DNA of 32,653 nt, taken from assembly GCA_900468805.1 (NCBI GenBank), contig UEIF01000053.1, positions 1 through 32,653 of the forward strand, given 5' to 3'. This DNA comes from Hyphomicrobiales bacterium. GTDB lineage: Bacteria; Pseudomonadota; Alphaproteobacteria; Rhizobiales; Rhizobiaceae. Shown here in pieces: positions 1 through 7,539 of the stretch; the stretch's first letter is position 1, and each line of letters begins with the position of its first letter. The notes below the pieces were generated by a model. It ran no database searches. It had not been told where the DNA came from and worked only from the letters and a program-made list of their open reading frames with translations. The position numbers and the translations under genes are program-made.

Positions 1-90
1 CACTTCGCCGGCCTTCGGGCTTTCGAGCTGAACGGTCATGACCTCAAGGGGTTTTCCTGCCTGAACGGCAACGGCGGCACGGGTTTTCAT
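1..90 (-). CDS. frmA: Class III alcohol dehydrogenase / S-(hydroxymethyl)glutathione dehydrogenase, N-terminus only
   Basis: Only the first 30 codons lie in the window; the gene runs off the left edge. The visible residues (MKTRAAVAVQAGKPLEV..., then LESPKAGEV) are the typical start of zinc-dependent class III alcohol dehydrogenases (FrmA/FlhA/AdhI), which oxidise S-hydroxymethylglutathione to S-formylglutathione. The ATG at 90 is preceded by a purine-rich GGGGATAAAGAG ribosome-binding stretch. The gene lies downstream of, and in the same direction as, xoxF-xoxG-xoxJ, so it probably removes the formaldehyde made by XoxF. The call rests on 30 residues plus context; catalytic residues cannot be seen. 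Confidence 0.8.
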   Translation of the reverse strand, partial: MKTRAAVAVQAGKPLEVMTVQLESPKAGEV

Positions 91-231
91 CTCTTTATCC
101 CCTTTTTACGATCATTCCCTCTTCGAGTTGGCTCGTCGGGATGTGCCTTCAACAAGCGGCGGCCGTACATCTACCCAACCATCGACAATCCACGGATCGA
201 GATGCTGACGTATTCCGCTCCAGCCCGAACA

Positions 232-1098
232 TCATTGCGTGATCTTCTGATCATGCTCATCAAGAAGCGGCACGCCATACTCGAGAAGCAGCTTGTTGAT
301 TTCGGCCTGGTTGTCCTTGATGAAAGCGTTGAGCGTGCGTTTCCATTGCTGGTCGGAAGGCCGAACGCCCATGGTGATCCGATAGGTCATGCGCTGACCG
401 CCCTTTTCTCTGATCAACGGCACGATCGCCAGATGGGCGGCGGACTTGCGAGCGTAGTAGCCTGCCATCGGTCCCCATATCACGGCAGCGTCGATCACGC
501 CTGACAGCATGTCCTGTATCATGACCTCCGCCATCGATGGCGCGATGCGGGTGTCGACCATGAGCGGATAGACCTTGGCCCTGCGCATGAGTTTTGCTGC
601 CGCCATATTCGCCGACGGCGGCGTCCCCTGGACCACGCCAATCCTCTTGTCGGCAAGCTTCTGGTCGGTCAGCGTTTCCACCCCCCTAAGGTCACCATCC
701 TTATTGTAGAGCAGCACATAGGACGACCGATAATAGGCATTGGTATTCTGGACGAGCTCGTCTCCCTGCGCGTATCCCATAATGATATCGCAGCGATTGG
801 CACCGAGTGTATTGCGTACAAAACCGGTAATCGAGGGAAACCACGTATAGGCGACGGTGCCACGTCCAGTGGCGGTGGCGACCAGCTTGGCAAGTTTGTC
901 CTCGAAACCTTCGCCGCTTTGGTCGGAGAAAGGCATGTTGGACGGGTCTGCGCAGACCCGCAGGATATCAGGGTCGACCAGTTCACCAGCGGACCCGAGT
1001 CCGGCGTTCTGTGCATGCAGAGACGACGAGGCCAACGCAGCAACGGCCATGGTAATTAGGGCCGCCTTGAAATTTACCTGTCTGCCGCACCGCGCCAT
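232..1098 (-). CDS. xoxJ: XoxJ: quinoprotein dehydrogenase-associated periplasmic binding protein
   Basis: This is a 288-residue exported protein of the MoxJ/XoxJ family, which has a type II periplasmic-binding fold. It has an N-terminal signal peptide (basic start, AALITMAVAALASSS core, cleavage near LHAQ). The mature part opens with the family signature LRVCADPSNMPFSD and continues with IIMGYAQGDE, GVVQGTPPS and AAVIWGPMAGYYA. The reading frame is open upstream, but the ATG at 1098 is chosen because it sits one base after the xoxG stop and gives a proper signal peptide. XoxJ is thought to help activate or mature the methanol dehydrogenase rather than import a solute. The gene is tightly linked to xoxG and probably co-transcribed with xoxF. 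Confidence 0.9.
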   Translation of the reverse strand: MARCGRQVNFKAALITMAVAALASSSLHAQNAGLGSAGELVDPDILRVCADPSNMPFSDQSGEGFEDKLAKLVATATGRGTVAYTWFPSITGFVRNTLGANRCDIIMGYAQGDELVQNTNAYYRSSYVLLYNKDGDLRGVETLTDQKLADKRIGVVQGTPPSANMAAAKLMRRAKVYPLMVDTRIAPSMAEVMIQDMLSGVIDAAVIWGPMAGYYARKSAAHLAIVPLIREKGGQRMTYRITMGVRPSDQQWKRTLNAFIKDNQAEINKLLLEYGVPLLDEHDQKITQ

Positions 1099-1099
1099 G

Positions 1100-1627
1100 T
1101 CATCCACCCATACAAGAGGCTTCGTGGTCCTTCGCCGCTTGCGCTTTGTCTGCCTTCCTGGGCGGACGGCCGCGTGGCGCGTCGCCGACGGCGCGGGCAC
1201 GCAGATAGACGTAGATGTCGTCAAGGTAGCAATAGACGTTCTTGTTTTCGCCGAATGCGGGCATGACGTTTTGCTTGCCGCCACCGACATTTTTGCGGCC
1301 TTCCGCGACAATCGCCAGGAACGACCCGTAGTCGATGTTTTTCATGGTGTCGACCAGCGCAGGCGCATAGCTTGAGCCCACGCCGTCCGGTCCATGACAG
1401 ACATGGCAGTCGGAATGGTAGCGTCGGTATCCACTGAACGTGTACCAGTCGACCGTCCCGTCTTGCTCGATCTTGAATGTCGGATTGCCCTCCCCATCGA
1501 AATATTTCCCATCCTCGTCCTTCACGGCCGCCGCCTTTTCCTTGGTGTCTTGCGCCTGAGCCTGGTCTAAGATCGTCAGAGGGAGAAGGATCATTGTGAA
1601 GACCGAAATTGCGTTGCGAAAAAACAT
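1100..1627 (-). CDS. xoxG: XoxG-type c-type cytochrome, methanol metabolism-related
   Basis: This 175-residue exported cytochrome is the likely electron acceptor of XoxF. The start at 1627 gives a signal peptide (FFRNAISVFTMILLPLTIL, cleavage near AQAQD). One haem-binding CHVCH motif lies at residues 74-78, and Met122 in VMPAFG is the probable axial ligand. Two more cysteines, Cys133 (VYCYLDD) and Cys172 (SCMGG), bring the total to four, the hallmark of the four-cysteine methanol-related cytochrome family. The open frame extends to 1831, but that upstream part overlaps the xoxF end and looks non-coding. An AAAGGG stretch precedes the ATG. The gene lies 148 bp downstream of xoxF. Confidence 0.9.
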   Translation of the reverse strand: MFFRNAISVFTMILLPLTILDQAQAQDTKEKAAAVKDEDGKYFDGEGNPTFKIEQDGTVDWYTFSGYRRYHSDCHVCHGPDGVGSSYAPALVDTMKNIDYGSFLAIVAEGRKNVGGGKQNVMPAFGENKNVYCYLDDIYVYLRARAVGDAPRGRPPRKADKAQAAKDHEASCMGG

Positions 1628-1712
1628 CCGAACCCTTTTTTGTTCGCCACGGACGCCAGTTTGCTGGTCGCGATACGACGTTGACAGTGCGTTGTGGTTG
1701 CGCGGCGGCTTC

Positions 1713-1790
1713 GAGAGCCCAGTCGGTATCCGTGACCGGACTCTCATTTCACCTCGGCGGGGCAGGTCTCCTGGATCAGTCGGGGAGACC
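1713..1790 (-). other. Two RNA hairpins at the xoxF end and in the xoxF-xoxG gap
   Basis: On the transcribed (minus) strand, arms at 1784-1790 and 1765-1771 (GGTCTCC/GGAGACC) fold around the xoxF stop codon. A second stem lies wholly in the intergenic gap: arms 1738-1745 and 1713-1720 (GAGAGTCC with GGGCTCTC, one G-U pair), with a further 3-bp inner stem. Neither is followed by a T-run, so they look more like mRNA-processing or stability elements than a full terminator. Their role is inferred from position only. Confidence 0.45.
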
Positions 1791-3677
1791 GAAGACAGTA
1801 AGTTGGCCGCCCAGCGTCGTATAGTCGGCAAGTGCTGCGTAGCCGCCGACAGCGCCCAGACCAGCCGTGGAGATCGACTTTTCTTCTTCCGTAGGAGCGT
1901 TCTTGCCCGCCACCGCCTGCTGCCAGGCTGCGGCGCCTTCGGCGCCTAGAAGACCCCCTGCAAGGCCAATGCCCGCCCAACCGCCAATACCCGACAGAAC
2001 GGCCACATACTGCTTACCCTTATGCTCGAAGGTGTTGATGTTGCCAATGATGCCCGATGGCGTTTTAAACTTGTAGAGTTCCTTACCTTCGTTATCGATG
2101 GCCTTGATGTAGCCTTCGAGCGTGCCATAGAAGACGACGTCGCCGTCGGTGGCAAGCGCGCCGGACCAGACCGAGAACTGCTCGGGTTTGGACCAGACGA
2201 TCTCACCCTTGGCTGCATCCCAGGCAATGAAGTTACCCATGCCGCCATGACTGTCCGGAGCCGGGAACATCGCCACCGTGGCGCCGACATAGGGCTGACC
2301 GGCCGTGTAGCCGACCTTGTAAGGTTCATAGTCCATGCAGACATGGTTGGTCGGCACGTAGAAGAGACCGGTCTTCGGGGAATAGGCCGCTGGCTGCTGG
2401 TCTTTCGTTCCAAGAGCGGCGGGGCAGATACCGGTCGAATTCACGTCCTCCCCGTTCTGCTCGGTCGAGTACTTGGCAACCACCTGTGGACGGCCATACT
2501 CCTTGCTTTTTGGATCCATGACGACTTCCGTCGCCCAGTTCACCGTCGGATCGTACTTCTTGGCGACGAGAAGCTCGCCGTTCTCGCGGTCCATTGTGTA
2601 GGCGAAACCGTTGCGGTCAAAGTGGACCAGCACGTCACGTTTTTGGCCATTGATGTCCATGCCATCAACAAGGATCATCTCGTTGACCCCGTCAAAGTCC
2701 CATTCGTCGTGCGGGGTCATCTGGTAGACCCACTTGGCCATGCCTGTATCCGCATCACGTGCAAATATGGTCATCGACCACCGGTTGTCACCTGGACGCT
2801 GAACAGGGTTCCAGGTCGAGGGATTACCAGTTCCGTAGTAAACCAGGTTGAGCTTCGGATCATAGGAAAACCAGCCCCAAGTGGTTCCGCCGCCGGTCTT
2901 CCACTGCTCGCCTTCCCAGGTACTGATGCCGGAATCGGCACCGACAGGCTTGCCGAGATGGGTGGTCTTTTCAGGATCCATCAGCGTCTCGGAATCCGGG
3001 CCGGTGGAATAACCCTTCCATGCGAGCGAACCGTCCTTCAGATTGTAAGCCGCCATCCAGCCGCGAACGCCATATTCCGCGCCCGACACACCAATAAGCA
3101 CCTTGTCCTTAAAGACCATTGGTGCGGCGGTGCCGGATTCGCCCTTGCTGGCATCGGTCTCGGCGTTCTTCACCGACCACACGACCTTGCCAGTCTTGGC
3201 GTCAAGCGCGACGACCGTCGTGTCAGCCTGATTTAGGATTATCTTGCCATCGCCGTAGGCGACGCCACGGTTAACCGTGTCGCAGCACATGATCGCGATG
3301 ACGTTAGGATCCTGCTTGGGCTCGTATTTCCAGAGGATCTTGCCGTCGTTATTAAGATCCAATGCATAGACCGTGTTAGGGAAGGGCGCATGGACGTACA
3401 TCACGTCGCCGATTACCAGCGGTCCGCCCTCGTGACCACGCAGGACACCTGTCGAGAAGGTCCACTTAACCTGCAGATCCTTCACATTCTCCTTCGTGAT
3501 CTGGTTGAGCTTGGAATAACGTTGATTGGCATAATCGCCAGTCGGCATCGCCCAGTTCTTCGCGTCTGACGCAAGTGTCATGAGTTCGTCATTGGCCAAC
3601 GCAGTTCCAGCAACGGCCGCTGTCAAAAATCCAGCGGCGGTCAGCGGCAGATATATGTATTTTCCCAGGATGCGCAT
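1776..3677 (-). CDS. xoxF: XoxF: PQQ-dependent, lanthanide-type methanol dehydrogenase
   Basis: This is a 633-residue periplasmic quinoprotein with an eight-bladed propeller. A signal peptide ends near TALAND. Diagnostic residues are visible: adjacent Cys131-Cys132 (MCCD) that form the disulfide over PQQ, Glu201 (GAEYG) and Asn285 (GTGNP) as metal ligands, catalytic Asp327 and the extra Asp329 in DEWDFDGVNE. That second aspartate replaces the alanine of calcium-dependent MxaF and marks lanthanide-dependent XoxF enzymes. A strong GGGAGGA ribosome-binding site precedes the ATG. The enzyme oxidises methanol (possibly to formaldehyde or formate) and passes electrons to the cytochrome encoded next. 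No mxaF or mxaI is present. Length and motifs look intact. Confidence 0.96.
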   Translation of the reverse strand: MRILGKYIYLPLTAAGFLTAAVAGTALANDELMTLASDAKNWAMPTGDYANQRYSKLNQITKENVKDLQVKWTFSTGVLRGHEGGPLVIGDVMYVHAPFPNTVYALDLNNDGKILWKYEPKQDPNVIAIMCCDTVNRGVAYGDGKIILNQADTTVVALDAKTGKVVWSVKNAETDASKGESGTAAPMVFKDKVLIGVSGAEYGVRGWMAAYNLKDGSLAWKGYSTGPDSETLMDPEKTTHLGKPVGADSGISTWEGEQWKTGGGTTWGWFSYDPKLNLVYYGTGNPSTWNPVQRPGDNRWSMTIFARDADTGMAKWVYQMTPHDEWDFDGVNEMILVDGMDINGQKRDVLVHFDRNGFAYTMDRENGELLVAKKYDPTVNWATEVVMDPKSKEYGRPQVVAKYSTEQNGEDVNSTGICPAALGTKDQQPAAYSPKTGLFYVPTNHVCMDYEPYKVGYTAGQPYVGATVAMFPAPDSHGGMGNFIAWDAAKGEIVWSKPEQFSVWSGALATDGDVVFYGTLEGYIKAIDNEGKELYKFKTPSGIIGNINTFEHKGKQYVAVLSGIGGWAGIGLAGGLLGAEGAAAWQQAVAGKNAPTEEEKSISTAGLGAVGGYAALADYTTLGGQLTVFGLPD

Positions 3678-3976
3678 GCGAAGTCCTCCCGATGTTGATT
3701 TTCATCCGAGGCTCGTCACCACCAACCTCGGGTGACCATAGAGGCCAGCCCAAGCTGTTCCGCTTGTCTATGGGACATACGCTTCCGCCAGCCCGTCACG
3801 GTTCGACCAGATGGCAGAGGGCACCATTATTGCCATCTCGGTCACCAACGAAACTTTGCCATTCCCATTCGGCAAAGCCTTGAAGCCGGAAACCTCAAAC
3901 ACAATAATCCGTTCCAAAGGCGTAAGCAATAATAAATACATGCGTCATCCCGTCGGCAAAATGTTGCGATGCGAAT

Positions 3977-4000
3977 AATTAATGCGGCACCGCATTAATT
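3977..4000. promoter_or_regulatory. 24-bp inverted repeat between xoxF and the divergent gene (candidate operator)
   Basis: Two perfect 11-bp arms, AATTAATGCGG at 3977-3987 and CCGCATTAATT at 3990-4000, are separated by CA. The repeat lies about 300 bp upstream of the xoxF ATG and about 50 bp upstream of the putative promoter of the divergent small gene. Length, symmetry and place fit a binding site for a dimeric regulator. There is no flanking T-run and both adjacent genes read away from it, so a terminator is unlikely. The cognate regulator is not in the window. Confidence 0.5.
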
Positions 4001-4050
4001 TTCTTCATTCCAGCGGCCATAATGGAGCGCAAGAATTCGAATAGTACTTG

Positions 4051-4079
4051 TTGCACATGCCACCGTACTTGGAATATAT
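4051..4079 (+). promoter_or_regulatory. Putative sigma-70-type promoter for the divergent small gene
   Basis: A TTGCAC box at 4051-4056 and an ATATAT box at 4074-4079 are separated by 17 bp. Transcription would begin near 4086, about 25 bases before the chosen ATG at 4110. This is a pattern match only. Confidence 0.35.
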
Positions 4080-4109
4080 GCGGTAGTGTTCGGATACACG
4101 TCGGAGGTT

Positions 4110-4460
4110 ATGGTGGTTACTGATGCCCTGCGTCGAGCTATCTTCGCCCTGACTGCACTCACGGGTTCGGTGGCCGTATCCTGGGCCGCCACTTACCCTA
4201 CGGTCGTAATCGTGGACTACGTCTATGGCTGCATGAAAGCCAATGGAGAAACACGTGCAGCTCTCGAAAGTTGTTCATGCTCGATCGACATCATCGCCTC
4301 GATCGTCCCGTACGAACGCTACGAGGCGGCAGAGACCTTCATGAGCCTTGGACTCCAGACCGGCGAGAGGGGGGTGCTGTTCCGCCAGAGTGCGCCGGCA
4401 AAGTCTGCAACCACAGAACTGAGACGCGCTCAGGCGGAGGCAGACGTCCGCTGTTTCTAA
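4110..4460 (+). CDS. Small exported cysteine-containing protein divergent from xoxF
   Basis: This 116-residue protein has an N-terminal signal sequence (RRAIFALTALTGSVAVSWAA). The mature part has the features VDYVYGCMKANG and SCSCSIDIIASIVPY, with a last Cys near the C-terminus (VRCF). The pattern YGCM..NG followed by CxCxID suggests a small fold held by disulfides or binding a metal. The open frame begins at a GTG at 4086. The ATG at 4110 is preferred for the signal peptide, although GGAGG lies only two bases before it, so the GTG at 4113 is also possible. I think I have seen similar unknown proteins beside quinoprotein dehydrogenase genes, but I cannot name the family. Divergence from xoxF suggests co-regulation. 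Confidence 0.75.
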   Translation: MVVTDALRRAIFALTALTGSVAVSWAATYPTVVIVDYVYGCMKANGETRAALESCSCSIDIIASIVPYERYEAAETFMSLGLQTGERGVLFRQSAPAKSATTELRRAQAEADVRCF

Positions 4461-4530
4461 AAGCGCGTGCGGGCCTTTTCCTGGCAACCGCTTTCGCGGG
4501 AGGACAGGAACACCCGCATAGCGAGCCAAA

Positions 4531-5271
4531 TCAGCCGGCGTCCGGAAACCGAGTCCTAAAATCCGAAACCAGTTTGTCCAGCGCCTGGACGTCGCGCACC
4601 CTGCGCTCGATATCAACGTCGAAAATGCCGAGCGCATGGGCCGGCCGTGGTGACAGCACGATTACGCGATCGGCCAGCAGAAGTGCTTCCCGCGAATTGT
4701 GGGTCACCATCAGAGCAGTGGTGGGCCTCGCCGACCACACCGTCATCAGAAGGCGCCGCAATTTGTCGGCCGTGTGTTCGTCGAGTGAGGCGAAAGGCTC
4801 GTCTAGCAAGAGGATCGCCGGTTCAGTGGCAAAGGCACGCGCGAGGGCGGCGCGACGCGCAAGGCCGAGCGAAAGCTCCGAAGGATAGAGCGACCGCATT
4901 GCAGTGAGACCCAGAATGTCGAATAGCTCGTCCAAGTCCATCTCTCGCGTGCCCCGAGACAGCGCAAGTCGAACATTCTGCTCCACCGTCCGCCAGGGAA
5001 GAAGCACCGGCTCTTGGAATACGGCGGCGATACGATTGGAGCCGCCTTTTGGTAACTGATAGCTGCCAGAAAAATCCTGATCGAGCCCGAGCAGGATACG
5101 CAAAGTCGTGGTCTTGCCGCAGCCCGATGGCCCAAGCAAACAGGCAAACTCACCCTGCCGTACCTCGAAGGAAAGTCCGCGCAGGGCGTCGATGGTCACG
5201 CCCTCAGCCGATCGGAACGTCTTCTCCGTGATGTCGACTTTAAGCGGGGCGGCGGCGCCAACGTGTTGCAT
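4531..5271 (-). CDS. NitT/TauT-family ABC transporter ATP-binding protein
   Basis: This is a 246-residue ATPase of the SsuB/TauB/NrtD type. It has a Walker A motif (GPSGCGKTTT, near residues 47-56), a Q-loop (VFQEPVLLPW), Walker B (ILLLDEPFASLD) and an H-loop (VTHNSREAL). The signature motif reads LSLGLARR instead of the usual LSGGMxQR, a notable deviation. The start is taken as the ATG at 5271; a TTG at 5280 is the alternative. The gene overlaps the permease by about 32 bases, so the pair is translationally coupled. It is last in a three-gene importer operon and converges with the small xoxF-divergent gene. The substrate is unknown. Confidence 0.88.
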   Translation of the reverse strand: MQHVGAAAPLKVDITEKTFRSAEGVTIDALRGLSFEVRQGEFACLLGPSGCGKTTTLRILLGLDQDFSGSYQLPKGGSNRIAAVFQEPVLLPWRTVEQNVRLALSRGTREMDLDELFDILGLTAMRSLYPSELSLGLARRAALARAFATEPAILLLDEPFASLDEHTADKLRRLLMTVWSARPTTALMVTHNSREALLLADRVIVLSPRPAHALGIFDVDIERRVRDVQALDKLVSDFRTRFPDAG

Positions 5272-6058
5272 GTCGTTCAAATGGCTGCACCAGAAGGAGT
5301 TCGATCAACAGCATAATAGCAACGAAGGCCAGCGAATAGGCGAGGATGGCAGCTACATCGAATATCTGGAAGTGAAGATAGATCTGGAAGCCGACACCAT
5401 TGGAACGACCGAGCAACTCAACAACGAGCACGATTTTCCAGATCAGTGCAATGCCGGATCGGGAAGCGGCCGCGAAATAAGGTTGCAACTGCGGCATCAA
5501 AATATGGCGGATCCTGTCGAGCAAACTGAGGCGATAGACCTTTGCCATTTCGGCGTACCGGGGATCCAGGGCACGCGCACCCTCGCGCATGGTGACCACG
5601 ACGTTGGGTATCTTGTTGATCGCCACGGCGCTAATCGCCGCCGCTTCCGTCAGGCCGAACCAGATGTAGGCAAGAACGATGACGACTAGGGCGGGGAGGT
5701 TGAGAAAAAGGACAAGCCACGGATTGAAGAAAGAATCCACCCGCCGGTGCATGCCGAGCAGGACGCCGATGACCGATCCGGCCAGCATCGCAACAACATA
5801 CGCGGCGCCAACACGGGACAGCGTCATGGCGAGATGATATGCGAGATCGCCGCTTGCCGCCTCCTTCACCAACACGCTCCAGACTTCCGTCGGAAGCGGA
5901 AATGCGCGGTTTGGCCAAATCCCGGCCGCGAGGTTCCAGAGCAGGCATAACCCGACCAGGGACGTCAACGCCGTTGCTGACGGCAGAAGACCATGAGAGA
6001 CGGTAGGCGCGCGCCGACCTACCGTTACCCCATTTTCCCGTCCGACTCTTGTTGTCAT
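5240..6058 (-). CDS. NitT/TauT-family ABC transporter permease
   Basis: This 272-residue inner-membrane protein is of the SsuC/TauC/NrtB type. It has about six hydrophobic segments (for example ATALTSLVGLCLLWNLAAGI, VAMLAGSVIGVLLG and WLVLFLNLPALVVIVLAYIWFG). The cytoplasmic EAA loop that docks on the ATPase is visible (REGARALDPRYAEMAKVYRL, then PQLQPYF). The start overlaps the stop of the binding-protein gene in an ATGA arrangement and its end overlaps the ATPase gene. It forms the channel of the importer encoded at 4531-7044. Confidence 0.9.
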   Translation of the reverse strand: MTTRVGRENGVTVGRRAPTVSHGLLPSATALTSLVGLCLLWNLAAGIWPNRAFPLPTEVWSVLVKEAASGDLAYHLAMTLSRVGAAYVVAMLAGSVIGVLLGMHRRVDSFFNPWLVLFLNLPALVVIVLAYIWFGLTEAAAISAVAINKIPNVVVTMREGARALDPRYAEMAKVYRLSLLDRIRHILMPQLQPYFAAASRSGIALIWKIVLVVELLGRSNGVGFQIYLHFQIFDVAAILAYSLAFVAIMLLIELLLVQPFERHATRWRRRPA

Positions 6059-7044
6059 GTCTTCAAAGCCCAGAACGTCCCCGGAGCCATCTGCCGCGCC
6101 TCCCCAACAAGCTTCTCTCCGCCCAGTTCGGATAGAATTTCGTACAGCTTGGCGGCATCTCTCTCCTCCTCTGCGAGCGGTCTATTCGGAATGCCTTCGC
6201 GGTAGCGATCGCGCAGCATTTCGAGTTCCCTGCCTTCGGCGCGCACGATTGGTGCCAGCCGCTGCCATTCAGCGTCCGATCTAGCCAGTAGCTTCTTGGC
6301 CTCACCGCTTGCTCGGAGGAAGTTCATGGCCAAATCAGGATTTTCGTTCGCCCATTTTTCGTGAAAAACGTAACCGAGCGCCGAGACAGGCCCCGATGCC
6401 CCGAGCGCCTTGGCGGCATCGTCAGCGCCGATGAGGCGGCGAAAGCCATTCACCTCCAGCCGGGCGCAGAAATGCCAGAAATTCAGCACCGCATCGAGCT
6501 CGCCGGAAACCGCCTTTTCCGACAGCAGAGGCGGCGCGCCGAAAACGACCTCGCTTTCCCGGGTCAAGTCGATCTTGTGATCACGCTGGGCAAGGCCCTG
6601 GATCAGAAGCCAACTCTTGTCGAGTGGCCCACCAGCCACGCCGATTTTCTTTCCGGCGAGATCGGGAATGGCACGAATGGGCGCATCCTCCGTGACCATG
6701 ACGGCGCCAACCGCAGTCGAATAGGGTGCGAGAGTGAGATCAGCGCCCTGCGAACGCTGGCGCGACACCCATAGCCAATCGGAAACGATGACGTTGAGAT
6801 CGCCTGCCAACATCGCAACATTGGTAGCGTCTTCGCCTGCGAAATAGACGATCTCCAAGTCAATCCCGCTGGCGGCATCAAACTGGTTGTGCTTGATAGT
6901 GTCGAGTTCCCAGTTCACCGTCCCGAACTTCAGGACACCGACCCGTAGCTTCGGCGCGGTGGGCTTGGCCAAAGCATGGAAGCTCAAGGGGCTCGTCGCA
7001 GCCAGCAAGGCTGCTCCGCAAATCGCGCGCCTCGATATGTTCAT
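6055..7044 (-). CDS. NitT/TauT-family ABC transporter substrate-binding protein
   Basis: This 329-residue periplasmic protein begins NISRRAICGAALLAATSPLS, a signal peptide with a twin-arginine-like SRRAIC start, cleaved near HALA. The mature part has the NMT1/SsuA-like layout: LRVGVLKFGTVNWELDTI, then LNVIVSDWLWVSRQR, then LAGKKIGVAGGPLDKSWLL. Two ATGs lie side by side. The second (7044) sits seven bases from GGGAGG and is preferred over the one at 7047. The family binds nitrate, sulfonates, taurine, pyrimidine precursors and similar solutes; the ligand here cannot be told. Placement between xoxF and the lut-like operon suggests a role tied to methanol oxidation, but that is inference. Confidence 0.88.
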   Translation of the reverse strand: MNISRRAICGAALLAATSPLSFHALAKPTAPKLRVGVLKFGTVNWELDTIKHNQFDAASGIDLEIVYFAGEDATNVAMLAGDLNVIVSDWLWVSRQRSQGADLTLAPYSTAVGAVMVTEDAPIRAIPDLAGKKIGVAGGPLDKSWLLIQGLAQRDHKIDLTRESEVVFGAPPLLSEKAVSGELDAVLNFWHFCARLEVNGFRRLIGADDAAKALGASGPVSALGYVFHEKWANENPDLAMNFLRASGEAKKLLARSDAEWQRLAPIVRAEGRELEMLRDRYREGIPNRPLAEEERDAAKLYEILSELGGEKLVGEARQMAPGTFWALKT

Positions 7045-7047
7045 CAT

Positions 7048-7539
7048 GCCACCTCCCAGCAAAATGTTTTGCAGCGGCGTCATATTTCCCTGCTGTTGCT
7101 AGGAAAGACGCATGTCCAACGGACGATCTTCAGTGACGGATGGCTTCCCGACCACTTTGCAATATGCGCCGGCGCTAAGGTCATGCATTGGATAAGCGAG
7201 CCGCGGCTTTCAAAATATAGATGTTCGGCGCGACAACTCGTCGGGTTGGCCAACACGCAGACGGTCAGGACGAGATCGACGAGGTTCAATTGAGCACCTT
7301 TCCCTGCATCACTGCGCAGAGAAGACCCCTGACTGCCAAGCTTCGCGTGCCGTCCGGTTGCTGGCTTTCACAAGGTGCCCGAAGGAAAACCGGTCTCAAG
7401 CATACGCGTGCCACAAAGACGCGTCAATCATTCTGCGAGAAAACGGCGCCTGCCTCTGTCGGGGGATGTCCAAATTAAATCGCCGCTAATGTCATTGCCC
7501 ACCTGAAGCAATTCCCGAATAGAGCCCCGGCCACCGGCG
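7048..7539. other. Intergenic stretch between the NitT/TauT operon and the lut-like operon
   Basis: These 492 bases contain no convincing gene on either strand; short open frames here lack ribosome-binding sites and recognisable sequence. The stretch should hold the promoter of the binding-protein gene at 6055-7044 (minus strand) and the 3' end of the operon at 7540-12638. No clear terminator hairpin with a T-run was found. Confidence 0.6.

Noticed and set aside
1099..1311. Upstream extension of the xoxJ frame
   Set aside because: It overlaps xoxG, has no signal peptide at its start, and the ATG at 1098 gives a normal exported protein.
2022..3236. Long plus-strand open frame of 404 codons opposite xoxF
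   Set aside because: It lies entirely antisense to xoxF, has no ribosome-binding site or family resemblance, and is the usual shadow of a GC-rich gene.
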